A DNA stretch of 64,000 bases from JAPOUP01 sp965201085. Its GTDB lineage: Bacteria; Pseudomonadota; Alphaproteobacteria; Rhodobacterales; Rhodobacteraceae. Shown here one piece after another: positions 1 through 8,757 of the stretch. Made by a program: the position numbers and the translations under genes. The notes beneath the pieces were generated by a model. That model was not told where the DNA came from. It ran no database searches and worked only from the letters and a program-made list of their open reading frames with translations. The stretch spans positions 682,001 through 746,000 of the forward strand of contig CBDAVS010000025.1 of assembly GCA_965201085.1 (NCBI GenBank). Direction: 5' to 3'. Within the stretch, counting starts at the first letter, position 1. The number at the start of each line of letters is the position of its first letter.

Positions 1-1
1 C

Positions 2-382
2 CCCGAACCGGAAGACAGAGCGCGGACCACCGGAAAGTAGTGCCCTCTTTCAGGAGTGATGTCCATTATATCAATGGGTTGCGTTCAAAAAAGTATGAAC
101 TCAAGCGTAGAAGCGCACCGGGACGTCTACGAAAAGGAGATCGACGCGTTCGGCACCGTGTTCGCGGTCATGTCAATGCAGAAAATAGGCACCTCAGCCG
201 TTCAGTCCCGGGCAACTGGTGGCGTGACCGAAGGAACCTATCTCTTCGCGCTTCCCGGCTCTCCGGGGGCCTGCCGCGATGCATGGGACGGAATTCTGGC
301 ACCCCAATTCGATTACAGGCACCGTCCCTGCAACTTTGTCGAGATTTTTCCGAGGCTGGAAGAGCACAGGCGACGGAAATGA
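2..382 (+). pseudogene. moaB: MoaB/Mog-family molybdenum cofactor protein, 3' remnant
   Basis: From about base 104 to the stop at 382 the frame encodes a typical MoaB C-terminus: EAHRDVYEKEID, then IGTSAVQSRATGG, then LPGSPGACRDAWDGIL and YRHRPCNFVEI. MoaB-type proteins bind molybdopterin and act in its adenylation. The region just upstream, which should carry the molybdopterin-binding GGTG motif, reads as an unrelated ISMGCVQKSMNSS-like stretch, and an in-frame stop sits at 38-40. No N-terminal half is visible before the window edge in this frame. I read it as a decayed or frameshifted gene; a window-edge truncation cannot explain the missing motif. The family call is fairly firm. Confidence 0.7.
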
Positions 383-483
383 CGTATTCAACCGTTCAGT
401 CCCATGAACCGATATCCGTTTGCCTTGAGCGGATGGAATCCTATGCTTGAATATTGTTGGGTAAAGCGTCAAAGGTGTCGCCT

Positions 484-1935
484 ATGCGCTTTCTGCGCCG
501 TTCGCTCGTCGGTCTCTTCCTACTGTCGCTCGCCATAGGTCTGCTGGCCTATGCCGGACAGACGATTCGTGATGCGCTCCAGAGCCGCTGGGCCGAGGAA
601 AACCGCCCGCGTCCAGCGCGCGAACGGATATTTTCAGCCAACGTCATCCCTTATCAGCCCGGGGCCGTAACACCGTTCATATCCGCATTCGGTGAAGTCC
701 GCAGCCGTAGGACGCTAGAGCTGAGGACAAAAAGCTCAGGCACCGTGGTGGAACTCGCGGGCAGCTTCGAGGAAGGCGGGACCGTGAACTCAGGCCAGCT
801 CCTCCTTCGCGTGGACCCCGCCGACGCACGGGCTTCGCTCGAAGTCGCTCTGGCCGATCTGGCCGAAGCCGAAGCCACGCTGCGCGAGGCGGTTCTGGCG
901 CAGTCCCTCGCCGTCGAAGATGTCGCCGCGGCACGCGAGCAGCTCGCGCTGCGCGAGCAGGCGCTGGACCGGCAGAACAGCCTGAGGGAACTTGGCGTGG
1001 GAACCGAGGCGGAGGTCGAAACCGCGGCTCTGGCGGAGACGGCGGCGGCGCAGACCGTATTGTCGCGACGTCAGGCGCTCGCCCAGGCCGAGGCGCGGGT
1101 GGATCAGGCGGAAATATCGCTTTCCAGACGCCGGATCGCCAGGAAAGAAGCGGAAAGACGATTGGCCGACACCGAGCTTTATGCAGAGTTCTCAGGAACC
1201 CTGAGTGTGGTAAGCGTGGTGCAGGGCGGATTGGTGCAGGCCAACGAACGTGTGGCCAGGCTGGTCGATCCCGAGGCGCTGGAAGTGGCGTTCAGGGTCT
1301 CCATCGCCGAATATGCACGCCTCCTTGATGAGTCGGGTGGCCTCATCGCCGCGGATGTCGAGGTGACGCTCGATGTACTGGGCGTCGACCTGACGACGAC
1401 GGGTAGAATAAACCGCGAGAGCGCGGGGGTTGAAACAGGCCAGACGGGGCGGCTTCTGTTCGCGCAGTTGCGGCAGGTCAAGGGATTCCGCCCCGGCGAT
1501 TTCGTAAGCGTCCGGATAAAGGAACCCGAACTGACCTACGTGGCGACCCTGCCTGCGACGGCCATCGATTCAGAGAATACCGTGCTGGTCATCGGCGACC
1601 AGGACCGGCTTGAGGTGGCCGAAGTGAATCTTCTGCGCCGTCAGGGCGACAGCGTGATCGTGCGGGCGCCTGACCTGAACGGGCGCGAGATTGTCTCCGA
1701 GCGATCGCCGCTTCTGGGCGCGGGCATCAAGGTGCGACCGGTCCGAACCCAAGACGCCGACGTACCCGATGAGCCGGAAATGGTCGCGCTGACCGATGAG
1801 CGGCGTGCGAAACTCGTCGCGTTCATCGAATCCAACAGGCGCATGCCGGCCGAAGCGAAGGCAAGGATTCTCGAGCGGCTAAGCCAAAGCGAGGTTCCAG
1901 CCGAAATGCTCGCCCGGATCGAATCGAGAATGTGA
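484..1935 (+). CDS. RND efflux periplasmic adaptor (HlyD/AcrA-type membrane fusion protein)
   Basis: 483 aa. It links an inner-membrane RND pump to an outer-membrane channel. The N-terminus has a membrane anchor at about residues 6-26 (LVGLFLLSLAIGLLAYAG). A beta-barrel/lipoyl half follows, then a long Ala/Glu/Arg-rich helical hairpin (about residues 115-230, repeated EAEA/QAEARV patterns), then the second lipoyl half (ADTELYAEFSGTLS) and beta-barrel. Start chosen at ATG 484 because AAAGGTG lies at 471-477; an in-frame TTG at 454 lacks such a site. The long C-terminal tail (last ~60 aa, Arg/Glu-rich) is an extra. The RND permease lies 157 bp downstream on the same strand, so the two probably form one efflux operon. 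No outer-membrane channel gene is visible nearby. Confidence 0.88.
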   Translation: MRFLRRSLVGLFLLSLAIGLLAYAGQTIRDALQSRWAEENRPRPARERIFSANVIPYQPGAVTPFISAFGEVRSRRTLELRTKSSGTVVELAGSFEEGGTVNSGQLLLRVDPADARASLEVALADLAEAEATLREAVLAQSLAVEDVAAAREQLALREQALDRQNSLRELGVGTEAEVETAALAETAAAQTVLSRRQALAQAEARVDQAEISLSRRRIARKEAERRLADTELYAEFSGTLSVVSVVQGGLVQANERVARLVDPEALEVAFRVSIAEYARLLDESGGLIAADVEVTLDVLGVDLTTTGRINRESAGVETGQTGRLLFAQLRQVKGFRPGDFVSVRIKEPELTYVATLPATAIDSENTVLVIGDQDRLEVAEVNLLRRQGDSVIVRAPDLNGREIVSERSPLLGAGIKVRPVRTQDADVPDEPEMVALTDERRAKLVAFIESNRRMPAEAKARILERLSQSEVPAEMLARIESRM

Positions 1936-2092
1936 GGCGTGCCGGTCATGATCCGAAGCAGCATCCCCGGGCGGCGCTCGCGGCATTCGATCACCGATCA
2001 TCGGCGCGGGTCCATCGGTCCCACCAATGCGCATCCAGACCATTCTTTCCGAGGCGCTGGAACGGAATCAATCCCGTTCGGAGGTAGCGGCC

Positions 2093-5000
2093 ATGGATGA
2101 ACGGTTCCCGCGCGTCGGCGGTATATTGCGCTATTTCGTACGCCATCGCACGGCCGCCAACCTGCTTCTCGTGATCCTTCTCGCTGCGGGTACCGCCTCG
2201 TTTCCGCAGATGCGCTCGCAGTTCTTCCCGGATGTCGTGGTCGACTCCATCCGGGTCAACGTTTCCTGGGAGGGCGCCGGAGCGGAAGACGTTGATCGCG
2301 CCGTCATACAGCTGCTGGAACCGGCCCTGCTGGCCGTCGAGGGGGTTGAGAGCTCCCAAGCCACGAGCAGGGAAGGGTCGGCGGGAATTTCGCTCGATTT
2401 CGAATCCGGCTGGGACATGTCCCGCGCGGCCGACGATGTCCAGGCGGCGGTCGACGCGGTCAACGATCTGCCGGAGGATGCCGGGGAACCTCACGTGCGT
2501 CGGGGCGCATGGCGCGACCGGGTTACCGACGTCGTGATCACCGGTCCCGTCGGTGTCGATCAACTTGGAAGGTTCGCGGACGAATTCCTCTCGCGCCTCT
2601 TCGCGGCGGGAGTTACCCGAACCACGGTTCGTGGCGTCGCCGCGCCCGAAACCGTCGTCGAGACCCCCTCTCTGGCTCTCATCCGGAACGACATATCAAT
2701 GCGCGAAATCGCTGACGCGATCGCCGCCGAAGCGGCGGCGGATCCCGCAGGGGACGTAGACGGCGCCAATGCCAGGGTTCGCACCGGGGTGGCAAAAATT
2801 CAGGCCGATGCCATCGCCGGAATCGTCCTACGGTCCAACCCCGACGGCTCCAAGCTCACGATCGGCGATATCGGCGAAGTGACCGTCGGAGGTATCGACC
2901 GGGACCGGACGTATTTCGTGGGTGAGGATACCGCGATTTCCATCCGGGTCGACCGTAGCGATCGGGGCGACGCCATCGAAATACAGCAGACGATCGAGCG
3001 GGTCGCGGAAGAACTTCGGCGGACCCTGCCGGAATCGGTCACCATCGAGTTGATACGCACACGTGCCGAAGCCATCTCCGGCCGTCTCGGCATCCTGCTC
3101 GAAAACGGGCTAATCGGCCTATGCCTCGTGGTATCTCTGCTGTTCCTGTTCCTCAACGCCCGCACGGCGTTCTGGGTCGCCGCCGGCATCCCGGTCGCGA
3201 TGACCGCGACCATCGCAATGATGTACGCCTTCGACTTCTCCTTCAACATGGTCTCGCTGTTCGCTTTGATCATCACGCTCGGTATCGTCGTTGACGACGC
3301 GATAATCGTAGGTGAACACGCCGACTTCCGCGCAAAACAGCTCGGAGAGATTCCAGTCGAGGCAGCGGAGAACGCGGCCCGACGCATGTTTCCCCCGGTT
3401 CTTTCGGCGAGCCTGACCACGATTATCGCGTTCGGTGGGCTGGTGGTGATCGGTGGCCGGTTCGGGGAACTCATCGCGGACATTCCATTCACGGTAATCG
3501 TCGTCCTGACCGCGTCGCTGCTGGAATGCTTTCTCATCCTACCGAATCACATGGCTCATTCCGTCGCGAATTCCATGAAACGACGATGGTACGACCTTCC
3601 CAGCCACGCCGTGAACATCGGATTGTCCTGGTTTCGCGAGACCGTGTTCCGAAGGCTGATCAATTTGGTGATCACAGCGCGATATCCCGTGCTCGCCGGT
3701 GCCATCTTTGTGCTGTGCAGCCAGATCGCGCCGGTGATTTCAGGAGACCTTCAGTGGCGGTTCTTCAATGCGCCGGAACTGGGCTCGGTTTCCGGAAATT
3801 TCGCCATGTCATCCGGCGCGACGCGCGAAGACACGCTGGAAATGATGCGCGAGATGCAGCGCGCGACCGACACGGTGGCCAAACGTCTTGAGGAGGAACA
3901 TGGCAGAAACCCCCTCGATTATGTCATCGCCGAGATCGGCGGAAACACCGGCCGGGGTCTTGGCGGCGTCGAAAACAAGGAAAGCTACCAACTCGGATCC
4001 ATAGGTATCGAGCTGATCGACGCCGACCTGCGTTCCTATTCCTCCTTTCAGTTCGTCAGCGACCTTCAGGACGAAGTGCGCCGCCACCCGTTGGTTGAAA
4101 CGATCAGCTTCCGGGGCTGGCGCTTCGGTCAGGGCAGCGATGCGCTCGATGTCCAGCTATACGGCGCCGACAGCGAGACGCTCAAAGCGGCGGCGGAAGA
4201 GCTCAAAACCGCGCTCGCGCGATATCCGGAAGTCTCGGCCCTTGAGGACACGCTTTCCTATGACAGGGAAGAACTGATTCTGGAGCTGACCCCGAAGGGC
4301 GAAGCGCTTGGCTTCACCATCGACGGGCTCGGACGCGTGCTGAGAAACCGGCTGAACGGCATCGAAGCCGCGACATATCCGCAGGGGCTGCGTAGCGCGT
4401 CGATCCGGGTCGAACTGCCGGTCGATGAACTGACGGCCGACTTCCTCGAGCGGACGAGGATGCGGACGCAGGTCGGCGCCTACGTACCACTCGCCGATAT
4501 CGTCAGCGTGAAGACCCGCGACGGATTCTCCAAGGTGGAAAGGGAGAACGGCCTCAGGCTCGTTTCGGTCACCGGTGACATATCGGAAGATGATCCGGAG
4601 AGAGCCAATGAAATCCTTGAGGCACTTCGTTCGGACCTACTGCCCGGCATCGAAGAGCGATTCGGCGTCGCCTCGGCGCTGTCCGGGCTGATCGAGCAGG
4701 AAAACGAGTTCCTGAACGATTCACGTATCGGTCTTCTGCTATGCCTATTGGGCATATATCTCTGCCTTTCCTGGATATTCGCCAGTTGGACCAAGCCCCT
4801 GATTGTGATGTCGGTCATCCCGTTCGGCCTCGCCGGCGCATTATGGGGGCACCTGCATTGGGGTGTGCCCCTTAGTATGTTCTCGGTAATCGGACTCATC
4901 GGAACGACGGGAATCATCATCAACGACTCCATCGTTCTGGTTACGACAATCGATGGCTACGCGCGTGAGCGCGGGCTGATTCCGGCTATCGTCGACGGAG

Positions 5001-5509
5001 TCTGCGACCGGCTTCGGGCCGTGATCCTGACGACGCTCACCACCGTTCTCGGTCTCTCTCCACTGCTTTATGAACAGTCGCAGCAGGCCCAGTTCCTGAA
5101 ACCTGCGGTGATAACGCTGGTCTATGGGCTGGGCTTCGGAATGTTCCTGGTATTGCTGGTCCTGCCCGCGCTACTGGCGATGCAGAATGATATCGTCCGT
5201 CAGTTCGGTGGACTTCGACGTGCGCTGAAGCTGAAGCGACGCTCAAGACCGGCCAGCGCCGCGACCGTGCTGGCGGCATTGGCCGTAACGGCGCTGTTCA
5301 TCGGAACGCTGGGCCGGACAATTCTGAACGGTGCGCCACATCCGGCCTTGATGGAACTTCTGCCAAAGGAATGGCTGATGGCGGTGGATACGGTCGTCCC
5401 CGCCGTCGCGCTTGCGCTCTTTATCGGAGGCACCGCGATTACATTGCTGGTGAGTTATGCGCTTTCGGCAACACTCCTTGCCGTTTTCGGTCGTTCACCA
5501 CGGACATGA
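2093..5509 (+). CDS. RND-family efflux permease (AcrB/MdtB-like)
   Basis: 1138 aa inner-membrane proton-driven exporter, partner of the adaptor upstream. The usual RND plan is visible: one N-terminal membrane segment, a large periplasmic domain, a bundle carrying the acidic proton-relay motif GIVVDDAIIVGEH, a second periplasmic domain, and a second bundle with GTTGIIINDSIVLV. Start set at ATG 2093, preceded by GAGG at 2081-2084; an ATG at 2027 in the same frame lacks a good site. Typical family length is about 1040 aa. Here the last ~90 residues add two further hydrophobic segments (AATVLAALAVTALFIGTLG and VVPAVALALFIGGTAITLL), which is unusual. Substrate cannot be inferred. Confidence 0.92.
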   Translation: MDERFPRVGGILRYFVRHRTAANLLLVILLAAGTASFPQMRSQFFPDVVVDSIRVNVSWEGAGAEDVDRAVIQLLEPALLAVEGVESSQATSREGSAGISLDFESGWDMSRAADDVQAAVDAVNDLPEDAGEPHVRRGAWRDRVTDVVITGPVGVDQLGRFADEFLSRLFAAGVTRTTVRGVAAPETVVETPSLALIRNDISMREIADAIAAEAAADPAGDVDGANARVRTGVAKIQADAIAGIVLRSNPDGSKLTIGDIGEVTVGGIDRDRTYFVGEDTAISIRVDRSDRGDAIEIQQTIERVAEELRRTLPESVTIELIRTRAEAISGRLGILLENGLIGLCLVVSLLFLFLNARTAFWVAAGIPVAMTATIAMMYAFDFSFNMVSLFALIITLGIVVDDAIIVGEHADFRAKQLGEIPVEAAENAARRMFPPVLSASLTTIIAFGGLVVIGGRFGELIADIPFTVIVVLTASLLECFLILPNHMAHSVANSMKRRWYDLPSHAVNIGLSWFRETVFRRLINLVITARYPVLAGAIFVLCSQIAPVISGDLQWRFFNAPELGSVSGNFAMSSGATREDTLEMMREMQRATDTVAKRLEEEHGRNPLDYVIAEIGGNTGRGLGGVENKESYQLGSIGIELIDADLRSYSSFQFVSDLQDEVRRHPLVETISFRGWRFGQGSDALDVQLYGADSETLKAAAEELKTALARYPEVSALEDTLSYDREELILELTPKGEALGFTIDGLGRVLRNRLNGIEAATYPQGLRSASIRVELPVDELTADFLERTRMRTQVGAYVPLADIVSVKTRDGFSKVERENGLRLVSVTGDISEDDPERANEILEALRSDLLPGIEERFGVASALSGLIEQENEFLNDSRIGLLLCLLGIYLCLSWIFASWTKPLIVMSVIPFGLAGALWGHLHWGVPLSMFSVIGLIGTTGIIINDSIVLVTTIDGYARERGLIPAIVDGVCDRLRAVILTTLTTVLGLSPLLYEQSQQAQFLKPAVITLVYGLGFGMFLVLLVLPALLAMQNDIVRQFGGLRRALKLKRRSRPASAATVLAALAVTALFIGTLGRTILNGAPHPALMELLPKEWLMAVDTVVPAVALALFIGGTAITLLVSYALSATLLAVFGRSPRT

Positions 5510-5605
5510 TGGCGGCAATTACGCCCTCGACGCCAACCTTGCACCGACGGCATTAAGAATCGCTCGGAAGCACAGATCCCCCCACTCACGGTCCCGATGA
5601 TGTCG

Positions 5606-6418
5606 CTATCCATCGCATCCTTGGATGTCGACGGCACGTCCGTCACTGAGCACCGTGATTCGCACCGAACTCCTTTCAAGAAGGAAGGGCCTGCCGGACG
5701 GCGGTACCAGTTCGGTCACCGCGGTCAGATTGGCGCCCACCCGTCGTGCCTCGGCATCCGCGACCCAGATGGATTGATCCGGAAGTTCGAACACGGCGAC
5801 TTCGTGCGGCCCGATCTTTGGCATGTCCATGTCGACAGTCAGACGCAGACCGTCGGAAATCGGTTCGACCTGGCAATTCACGGAGCGAAGTCCGGCCCCG
5901 CGAGCGGTGTCGGGTTGAGACTCCAAAGCCGCCAGGATGCGTGGATCCCTGTCGCCCGGGCCGAAGAGATCCGCGGAAATTCGCGTCTGAACGGGTATGC
6001 AGATTTCATCGCAAACTCCCAGCAGGATCTCCGAACGGAGTGCCACGCCCTGGCCCTCCGCCATCGGGATCATCTCGATTGGAAGCACAAGCTCATCGCC
6101 GTAACCTATTGAGCGTAGGCCATTTTGGAAAAATACTTCGGGAGCGGGCCAATGATAGTCCACCGACGCAAGATTCTGGCTACCAGACCAATCAAAGCGT
6201 GGAGGAATGCTTGCCTCTCCGGGCGCGCGCCAATAGGTTTTCCAACCTGGAGCGAGTTGGACATGCAAAGCCACCATGTGCGATCCCGAATCCGTTCGCC
6301 ACCCGGGCAGAACGCCGACCTCGACCACTTCGTCAAACGGGAAATGATCCGAGCCAGCGAAGGTTGCCGTCGCGGACAGACAAAAGGCGATCACCGAGGA
6401 TTTCAGTGTCTTCAGCAT
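5606..6418 (-). CDS. Periplasmic DsbD N-terminal-domain-like protein
   Basis: About 270 aa with an N-terminal export signal (LKSSVIAFCLSATATFA). The body resembles the thiol-disulfide interchange domain of DsbD/ScsB-type proteins: APGWKTYWRAPGEASIPPRFDWSGS is recognisable in parts, as is the Cys-pair segment GVCDEICIPVQ near the middle. There is no transmembrane DsbD core and no thioredoxin domain, so this is a stand-alone periplasmic partner, possibly for copper handling or disulfide reduction. The exact start is uncertain among three in-frame ATGs at 6436, 6427 and 6418; I prefer 6418 because it directly precedes the signal sequence. It is transcribed convergently with the RND operon and divergently from yqgE. 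Confidence 0.75.
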   Translation of the reverse strand: MLKTLKSSVIAFCLSATATFAGSDHFPFDEVVEVGVLPGWRTDSGSHMVALHVQLAPGWKTYWRAPGEASIPPRFDWSGSQNLASVDYHWPAPEVFFQNGLRSIGYGDELVLPIEMIPMAEGQGVALRSEILLGVCDEICIPVQTRISADLFGPGDRDPRILAALESQPDTARGAGLRSVNCQVEPISDGLRLTVDMDMPKIGPHEVAVFELPDQSIWVADAEARRVGANLTAVTELVPPSGRPFLLERSSVRITVLSDGRAVDIQGCDG

Positions 6419-6535
6419 ACCATCCATTCTAACCATTTCGGCACCCAGGAAAAGTCACAATCAGATGAGCGATCCGACACCACCCGCAACTCACACTTGC
6501 GCTTCGAACAAAGCAACTGCCTAATACGAGATGAC

Positions 6536-7105
6536 ATGAGCAAGGATTCCATAGATCTGTCCGGTAAACTGCTGATCGCCATGCCCGGGACGACCGATCC
6601 GCGATTCGAGGGGAGCGTGATATTCCTCTGCGATCATTCAGAGGAAGGCTCGATGGGACTCATCGTCAACAAACCGGCACCGAGCCTGAAGCTAAAGGAT
6701 CTGCTGGAACAGCTTGACATAGACACCGATCACGAAAGCGGTCGCATCCCGGTTCATTTCGGAGGTCCGGTGGAGCATGGCCGTGGCTTCGTGCTGCATT
6801 CCGGCGAATATTCGATCCCGGATTCCACGCTGCGGGTTGACAAACGCTTCGGAATGACCGCGACACTGGATGTCCTGCAGGCCATGGCGGAGGGCGGAGG
6901 GCCGGAACGGCGGATCGTTGCGCTGGGTTACGCGGGCTGGGTATCGGGACAACTGGAAAAAGAGATACAGCTAAACGGTTGGTTGACCTGCGACGCCTCT
7001 CCGGACATCGTGTTCGCGGATGATAACAAAGGCAAGTGGGTGGCGGCTCTGGCATCCCTCGGAATCGATCCGATCATGCTCAGCACCGAGGCGGGACGGG
7101 CCTGA
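6536..7105 (+). CDS. yqgE: YqgE/AlgH family protein
   Basis: 189 aa. Family hallmarks are LLIAMPGTTDPRFEGSVIFL at the N-terminus, HSEEGSMGLIVNKP, and HFGGPVEHGRGFVLHS, with GYAGWVSGQLEKEI in the second half. The family (DUF179) is widespread in proteobacteria and its biochemical role is not settled; the AlgH name comes from alginate regulation in Pseudomonas. Start chosen at ATG 6536. The frame is open further upstream to 6125, but that extension overlaps the opposite-strand dsbD-like gene and does not resemble the family. Length matches the usual ~185-190 aa. Confidence 0.9.
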   Translation: MSKDSIDLSGKLLIAMPGTTDPRFEGSVIFLCDHSEEGSMGLIVNKPAPSLKLKDLLEQLDIDTDHESGRIPVHFGGPVEHGRGFVLHSGEYSIPDSTLRVDKRFGMTATLDVLQAMAEGGGPERRIVALGYAGWVSGQLEKEIQLNGWLTCDASPDIVFADDNKGKWVAALASLGIDPIMLSTEAGRA

Positions 7106-7211
7106 ACCTCACTGATCCGCCTTCGGGAGCGCACGAATCTGTTGCGGTTCGCCAACCATGGGGACCGAAAGGCGCTGGCCCGACAATCCGTCAGGAGAGG
7201 CGCGGATCGGA

Positions 7212-8171
7212 TCAGCGATGCGGTTCCGCCGCACGTCGCAGCCGATCGTTGATAGCTCTTCCCAAGCCGGTTTCGGGAATCGGTGACACCGCGATCGCCT
7301 TGCCTTGGGCATCGGCCGCGTGAAGGAAACCAAACAGGTTGGCGGCGGCTTCCGTGAAGTCTCCACCGGGCGAAAGGTTCAGGTCAGCGGAAATCGAACC
7401 GAAGCCGATAAAGACCTCCCCCTCGCGTTTCGCCGATGCGTTCAGCCTCAGAGGAACACTTGGTGCATAATGAGAAGCGAGCTGCCCGGGGGCGCTCGGG
7501 ATATCAGGCTGTGCGTCGATGACGAGGCTTTCCCCGATCAGGATTTCGATAGCTTCCTTTGGGACACCACCAGTTCGAAGAAGTGTCGGACCCGGGCCGA
7601 TAATTGTGGATTCCAGGCCGATGGGGCAAGATCCACCGTCCAGAATCGCATCGATGCGGCCGGAAAGACCGGCAGCGACATGCCTCGCCGTCGTTGGGCT
7701 TATCCTGCCGGACGGATTGGCCGAAGGAGCGGCTATCGGTTTGCCGGTCATTTGGAGGAGTTGCTGCGCAACCGGATGATCGGGCACGCGGATGGCGATG
7801 CTATCAAGATCTGCCGTGACCAGCGCATCGATGCCGGCCCGGCATCGCTTCGGCAGTACGAGGGTCAGGGCTCCCGGCCAATAGGCTTCGGCAAGCCGTT
7901 CCGCCAGAAGATCGAATCTGACCAGGCGACGGGCATGCTCGGAATTTCGAACGTGAACGATCAGGGGATTAAATGCTGGACGGTTCTTCGCCTCGAAAAT
8001 GCGAGCCACCGCAATACCGTTCGTGGCATCCGCCCCGAGTCCATAGACCGTTTCCGTCGGGAAAGCGACGAGACCGCCCCGCCGCAGGATTTCCGCGGCA
8101 CGGGCGGTCCCGTCGGTATCCGCGTCCAGTGCTTCCGTCCGGAATTTATGTCCTGAAGTATCCACCTGCAT
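7212..8171 (-). CDS. L-threonylcarbamoyladenylate synthase, Sua5 type
   Basis: 319 aa. It makes threonylcarbamoyl-AMP from threonine, bicarbonate and ATP for t6A modification of ANN-decoding tRNAs. The YrdC domain is visible in the first ~200 residues (GGLVAFPTETVYGLGADAT, KNRPAFNPLIVHV, SANPSGRISPTTARHV, GLESTIIG). A Sua5 C-terminal domain follows, with the linker region around QLASHYAPSVPLRL. The two-domain length separates it from short TsaC proteins (~190 aa). It faces the acyl-CoA dehydrogenase gene across a ~580-bp stretch holding a broken ORF. The antisense 283-codon open frame is a shadow. Confidence 0.92.
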   Translation of the reverse strand: MQVDTSGHKFRTEALDADTDGTARAAEILRRGGLVAFPTETVYGLGADATNGIAVARIFEAKNRPAFNPLIVHVRNSEHARRLVRFDLLAERLAEAYWPGALTLVLPKRCRAGIDALVTADLDSIAIRVPDHPVAQQLLQMTGKPIAAPSANPSGRISPTTARHVAAGLSGRIDAILDGGSCPIGLESTIIGPGPTLLRTGGVPKEAIEILIGESLVIDAQPDIPSAPGQLASHYAPSVPLRLNASAKREGEVFIGFGSISADLNLSPGGDFTEAAANLFGFLHAADAQGKAIAVSPIPETGLGRAINDRLRRAAEPHR

Positions 8172-8204
8172 ATCGGATCACCTTGCTTTGCGACCTTCCG
8201 GATA

Positions 8205-8757
8205 TCACCAAGTCCATGCCTGGTGGAACGCGAATTCCGGAGGTTCCATCCGGCTGCATGCGATGTATGGCGCAAAAGCCTCAACCGCACATCTACACCG
8301 GAGCTGAACGTCGCTCACCAAACCAGCATCCCTCGCTCGGTGCATTGACAAGGCCGCCGTCAAATCCGGTCTCTGCATGCGCAGCCCTATCAGGAACGGA
8401 TCCGACATCGAAGAGTGACAGCACCTGCCGGAACAACCGGCTACCGGGCTTCCATCGGTCTGGATTTCGAGCCTGGACCGCCACAATGTCCGTTGGACCC
8501 CCAGTGAGCCCAAGAGCGATTCTCCCGCTCCGGACAACCATCTTCCTTTCCAGCTTGCGCGGCGTTTCCCGCATGACGGGCGAAAGCCATGCTGCGTCCG
8601 GCGATTCGGCGTGACGTGATTTCGCACGGACGCGTTTCTCCGCATCGCTTTCCGCCTGGATGGGTCCGTCACGTCCAACGTCAGCGTGAGCTTGCGCATC
8701 GATTGGGTCACGGTCATAGCACAGTCGCCTGCCAAACCTATCTGGAGACCATGACAT
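8205..8757 (-). pseudogene. Unassigned broken ORF region between sua5 and acyl-CoA dehydrogenase
   Basis: Two overlapping minus-strand frames (8205-8735 and 8293-8757) look like pieces of one degraded gene. The first starts MRKLTLTLDV after an in-frame ATG. The second carries a better-conserved-looking stretch, IALGLTGGPTDIVAVQARNP followed by SRLFRQVLSLFDVGS. The pattern, a beta-strand pair then a short helix in a ~150-aa span, is faintly like N-termini of HupK/nickel-hydrogenase-large-subunit-like proteins, but I could not confirm this. Neither frame alone looks like a complete protein. Treat as a gene remnant of unknown family. Confidence 0.3.

Noticed and set aside
6125..6535. 137-codon N-terminal extension of YqgE
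   Set aside because: Overlaps the opposite-strand dsbD-like gene and lies outside the conserved YqgE length.
7305..8156. 283-codon plus-strand open frame
   Set aside because: Antisense to the Sua5 gene; no motif.
8293..8757. Hydrogenase accessory (HupK-like) gene
   Set aside because: The resemblance is limited to a short strand-helix segment and no hydrogenase genes are nearby; kept only as an unassigned broken ORF.
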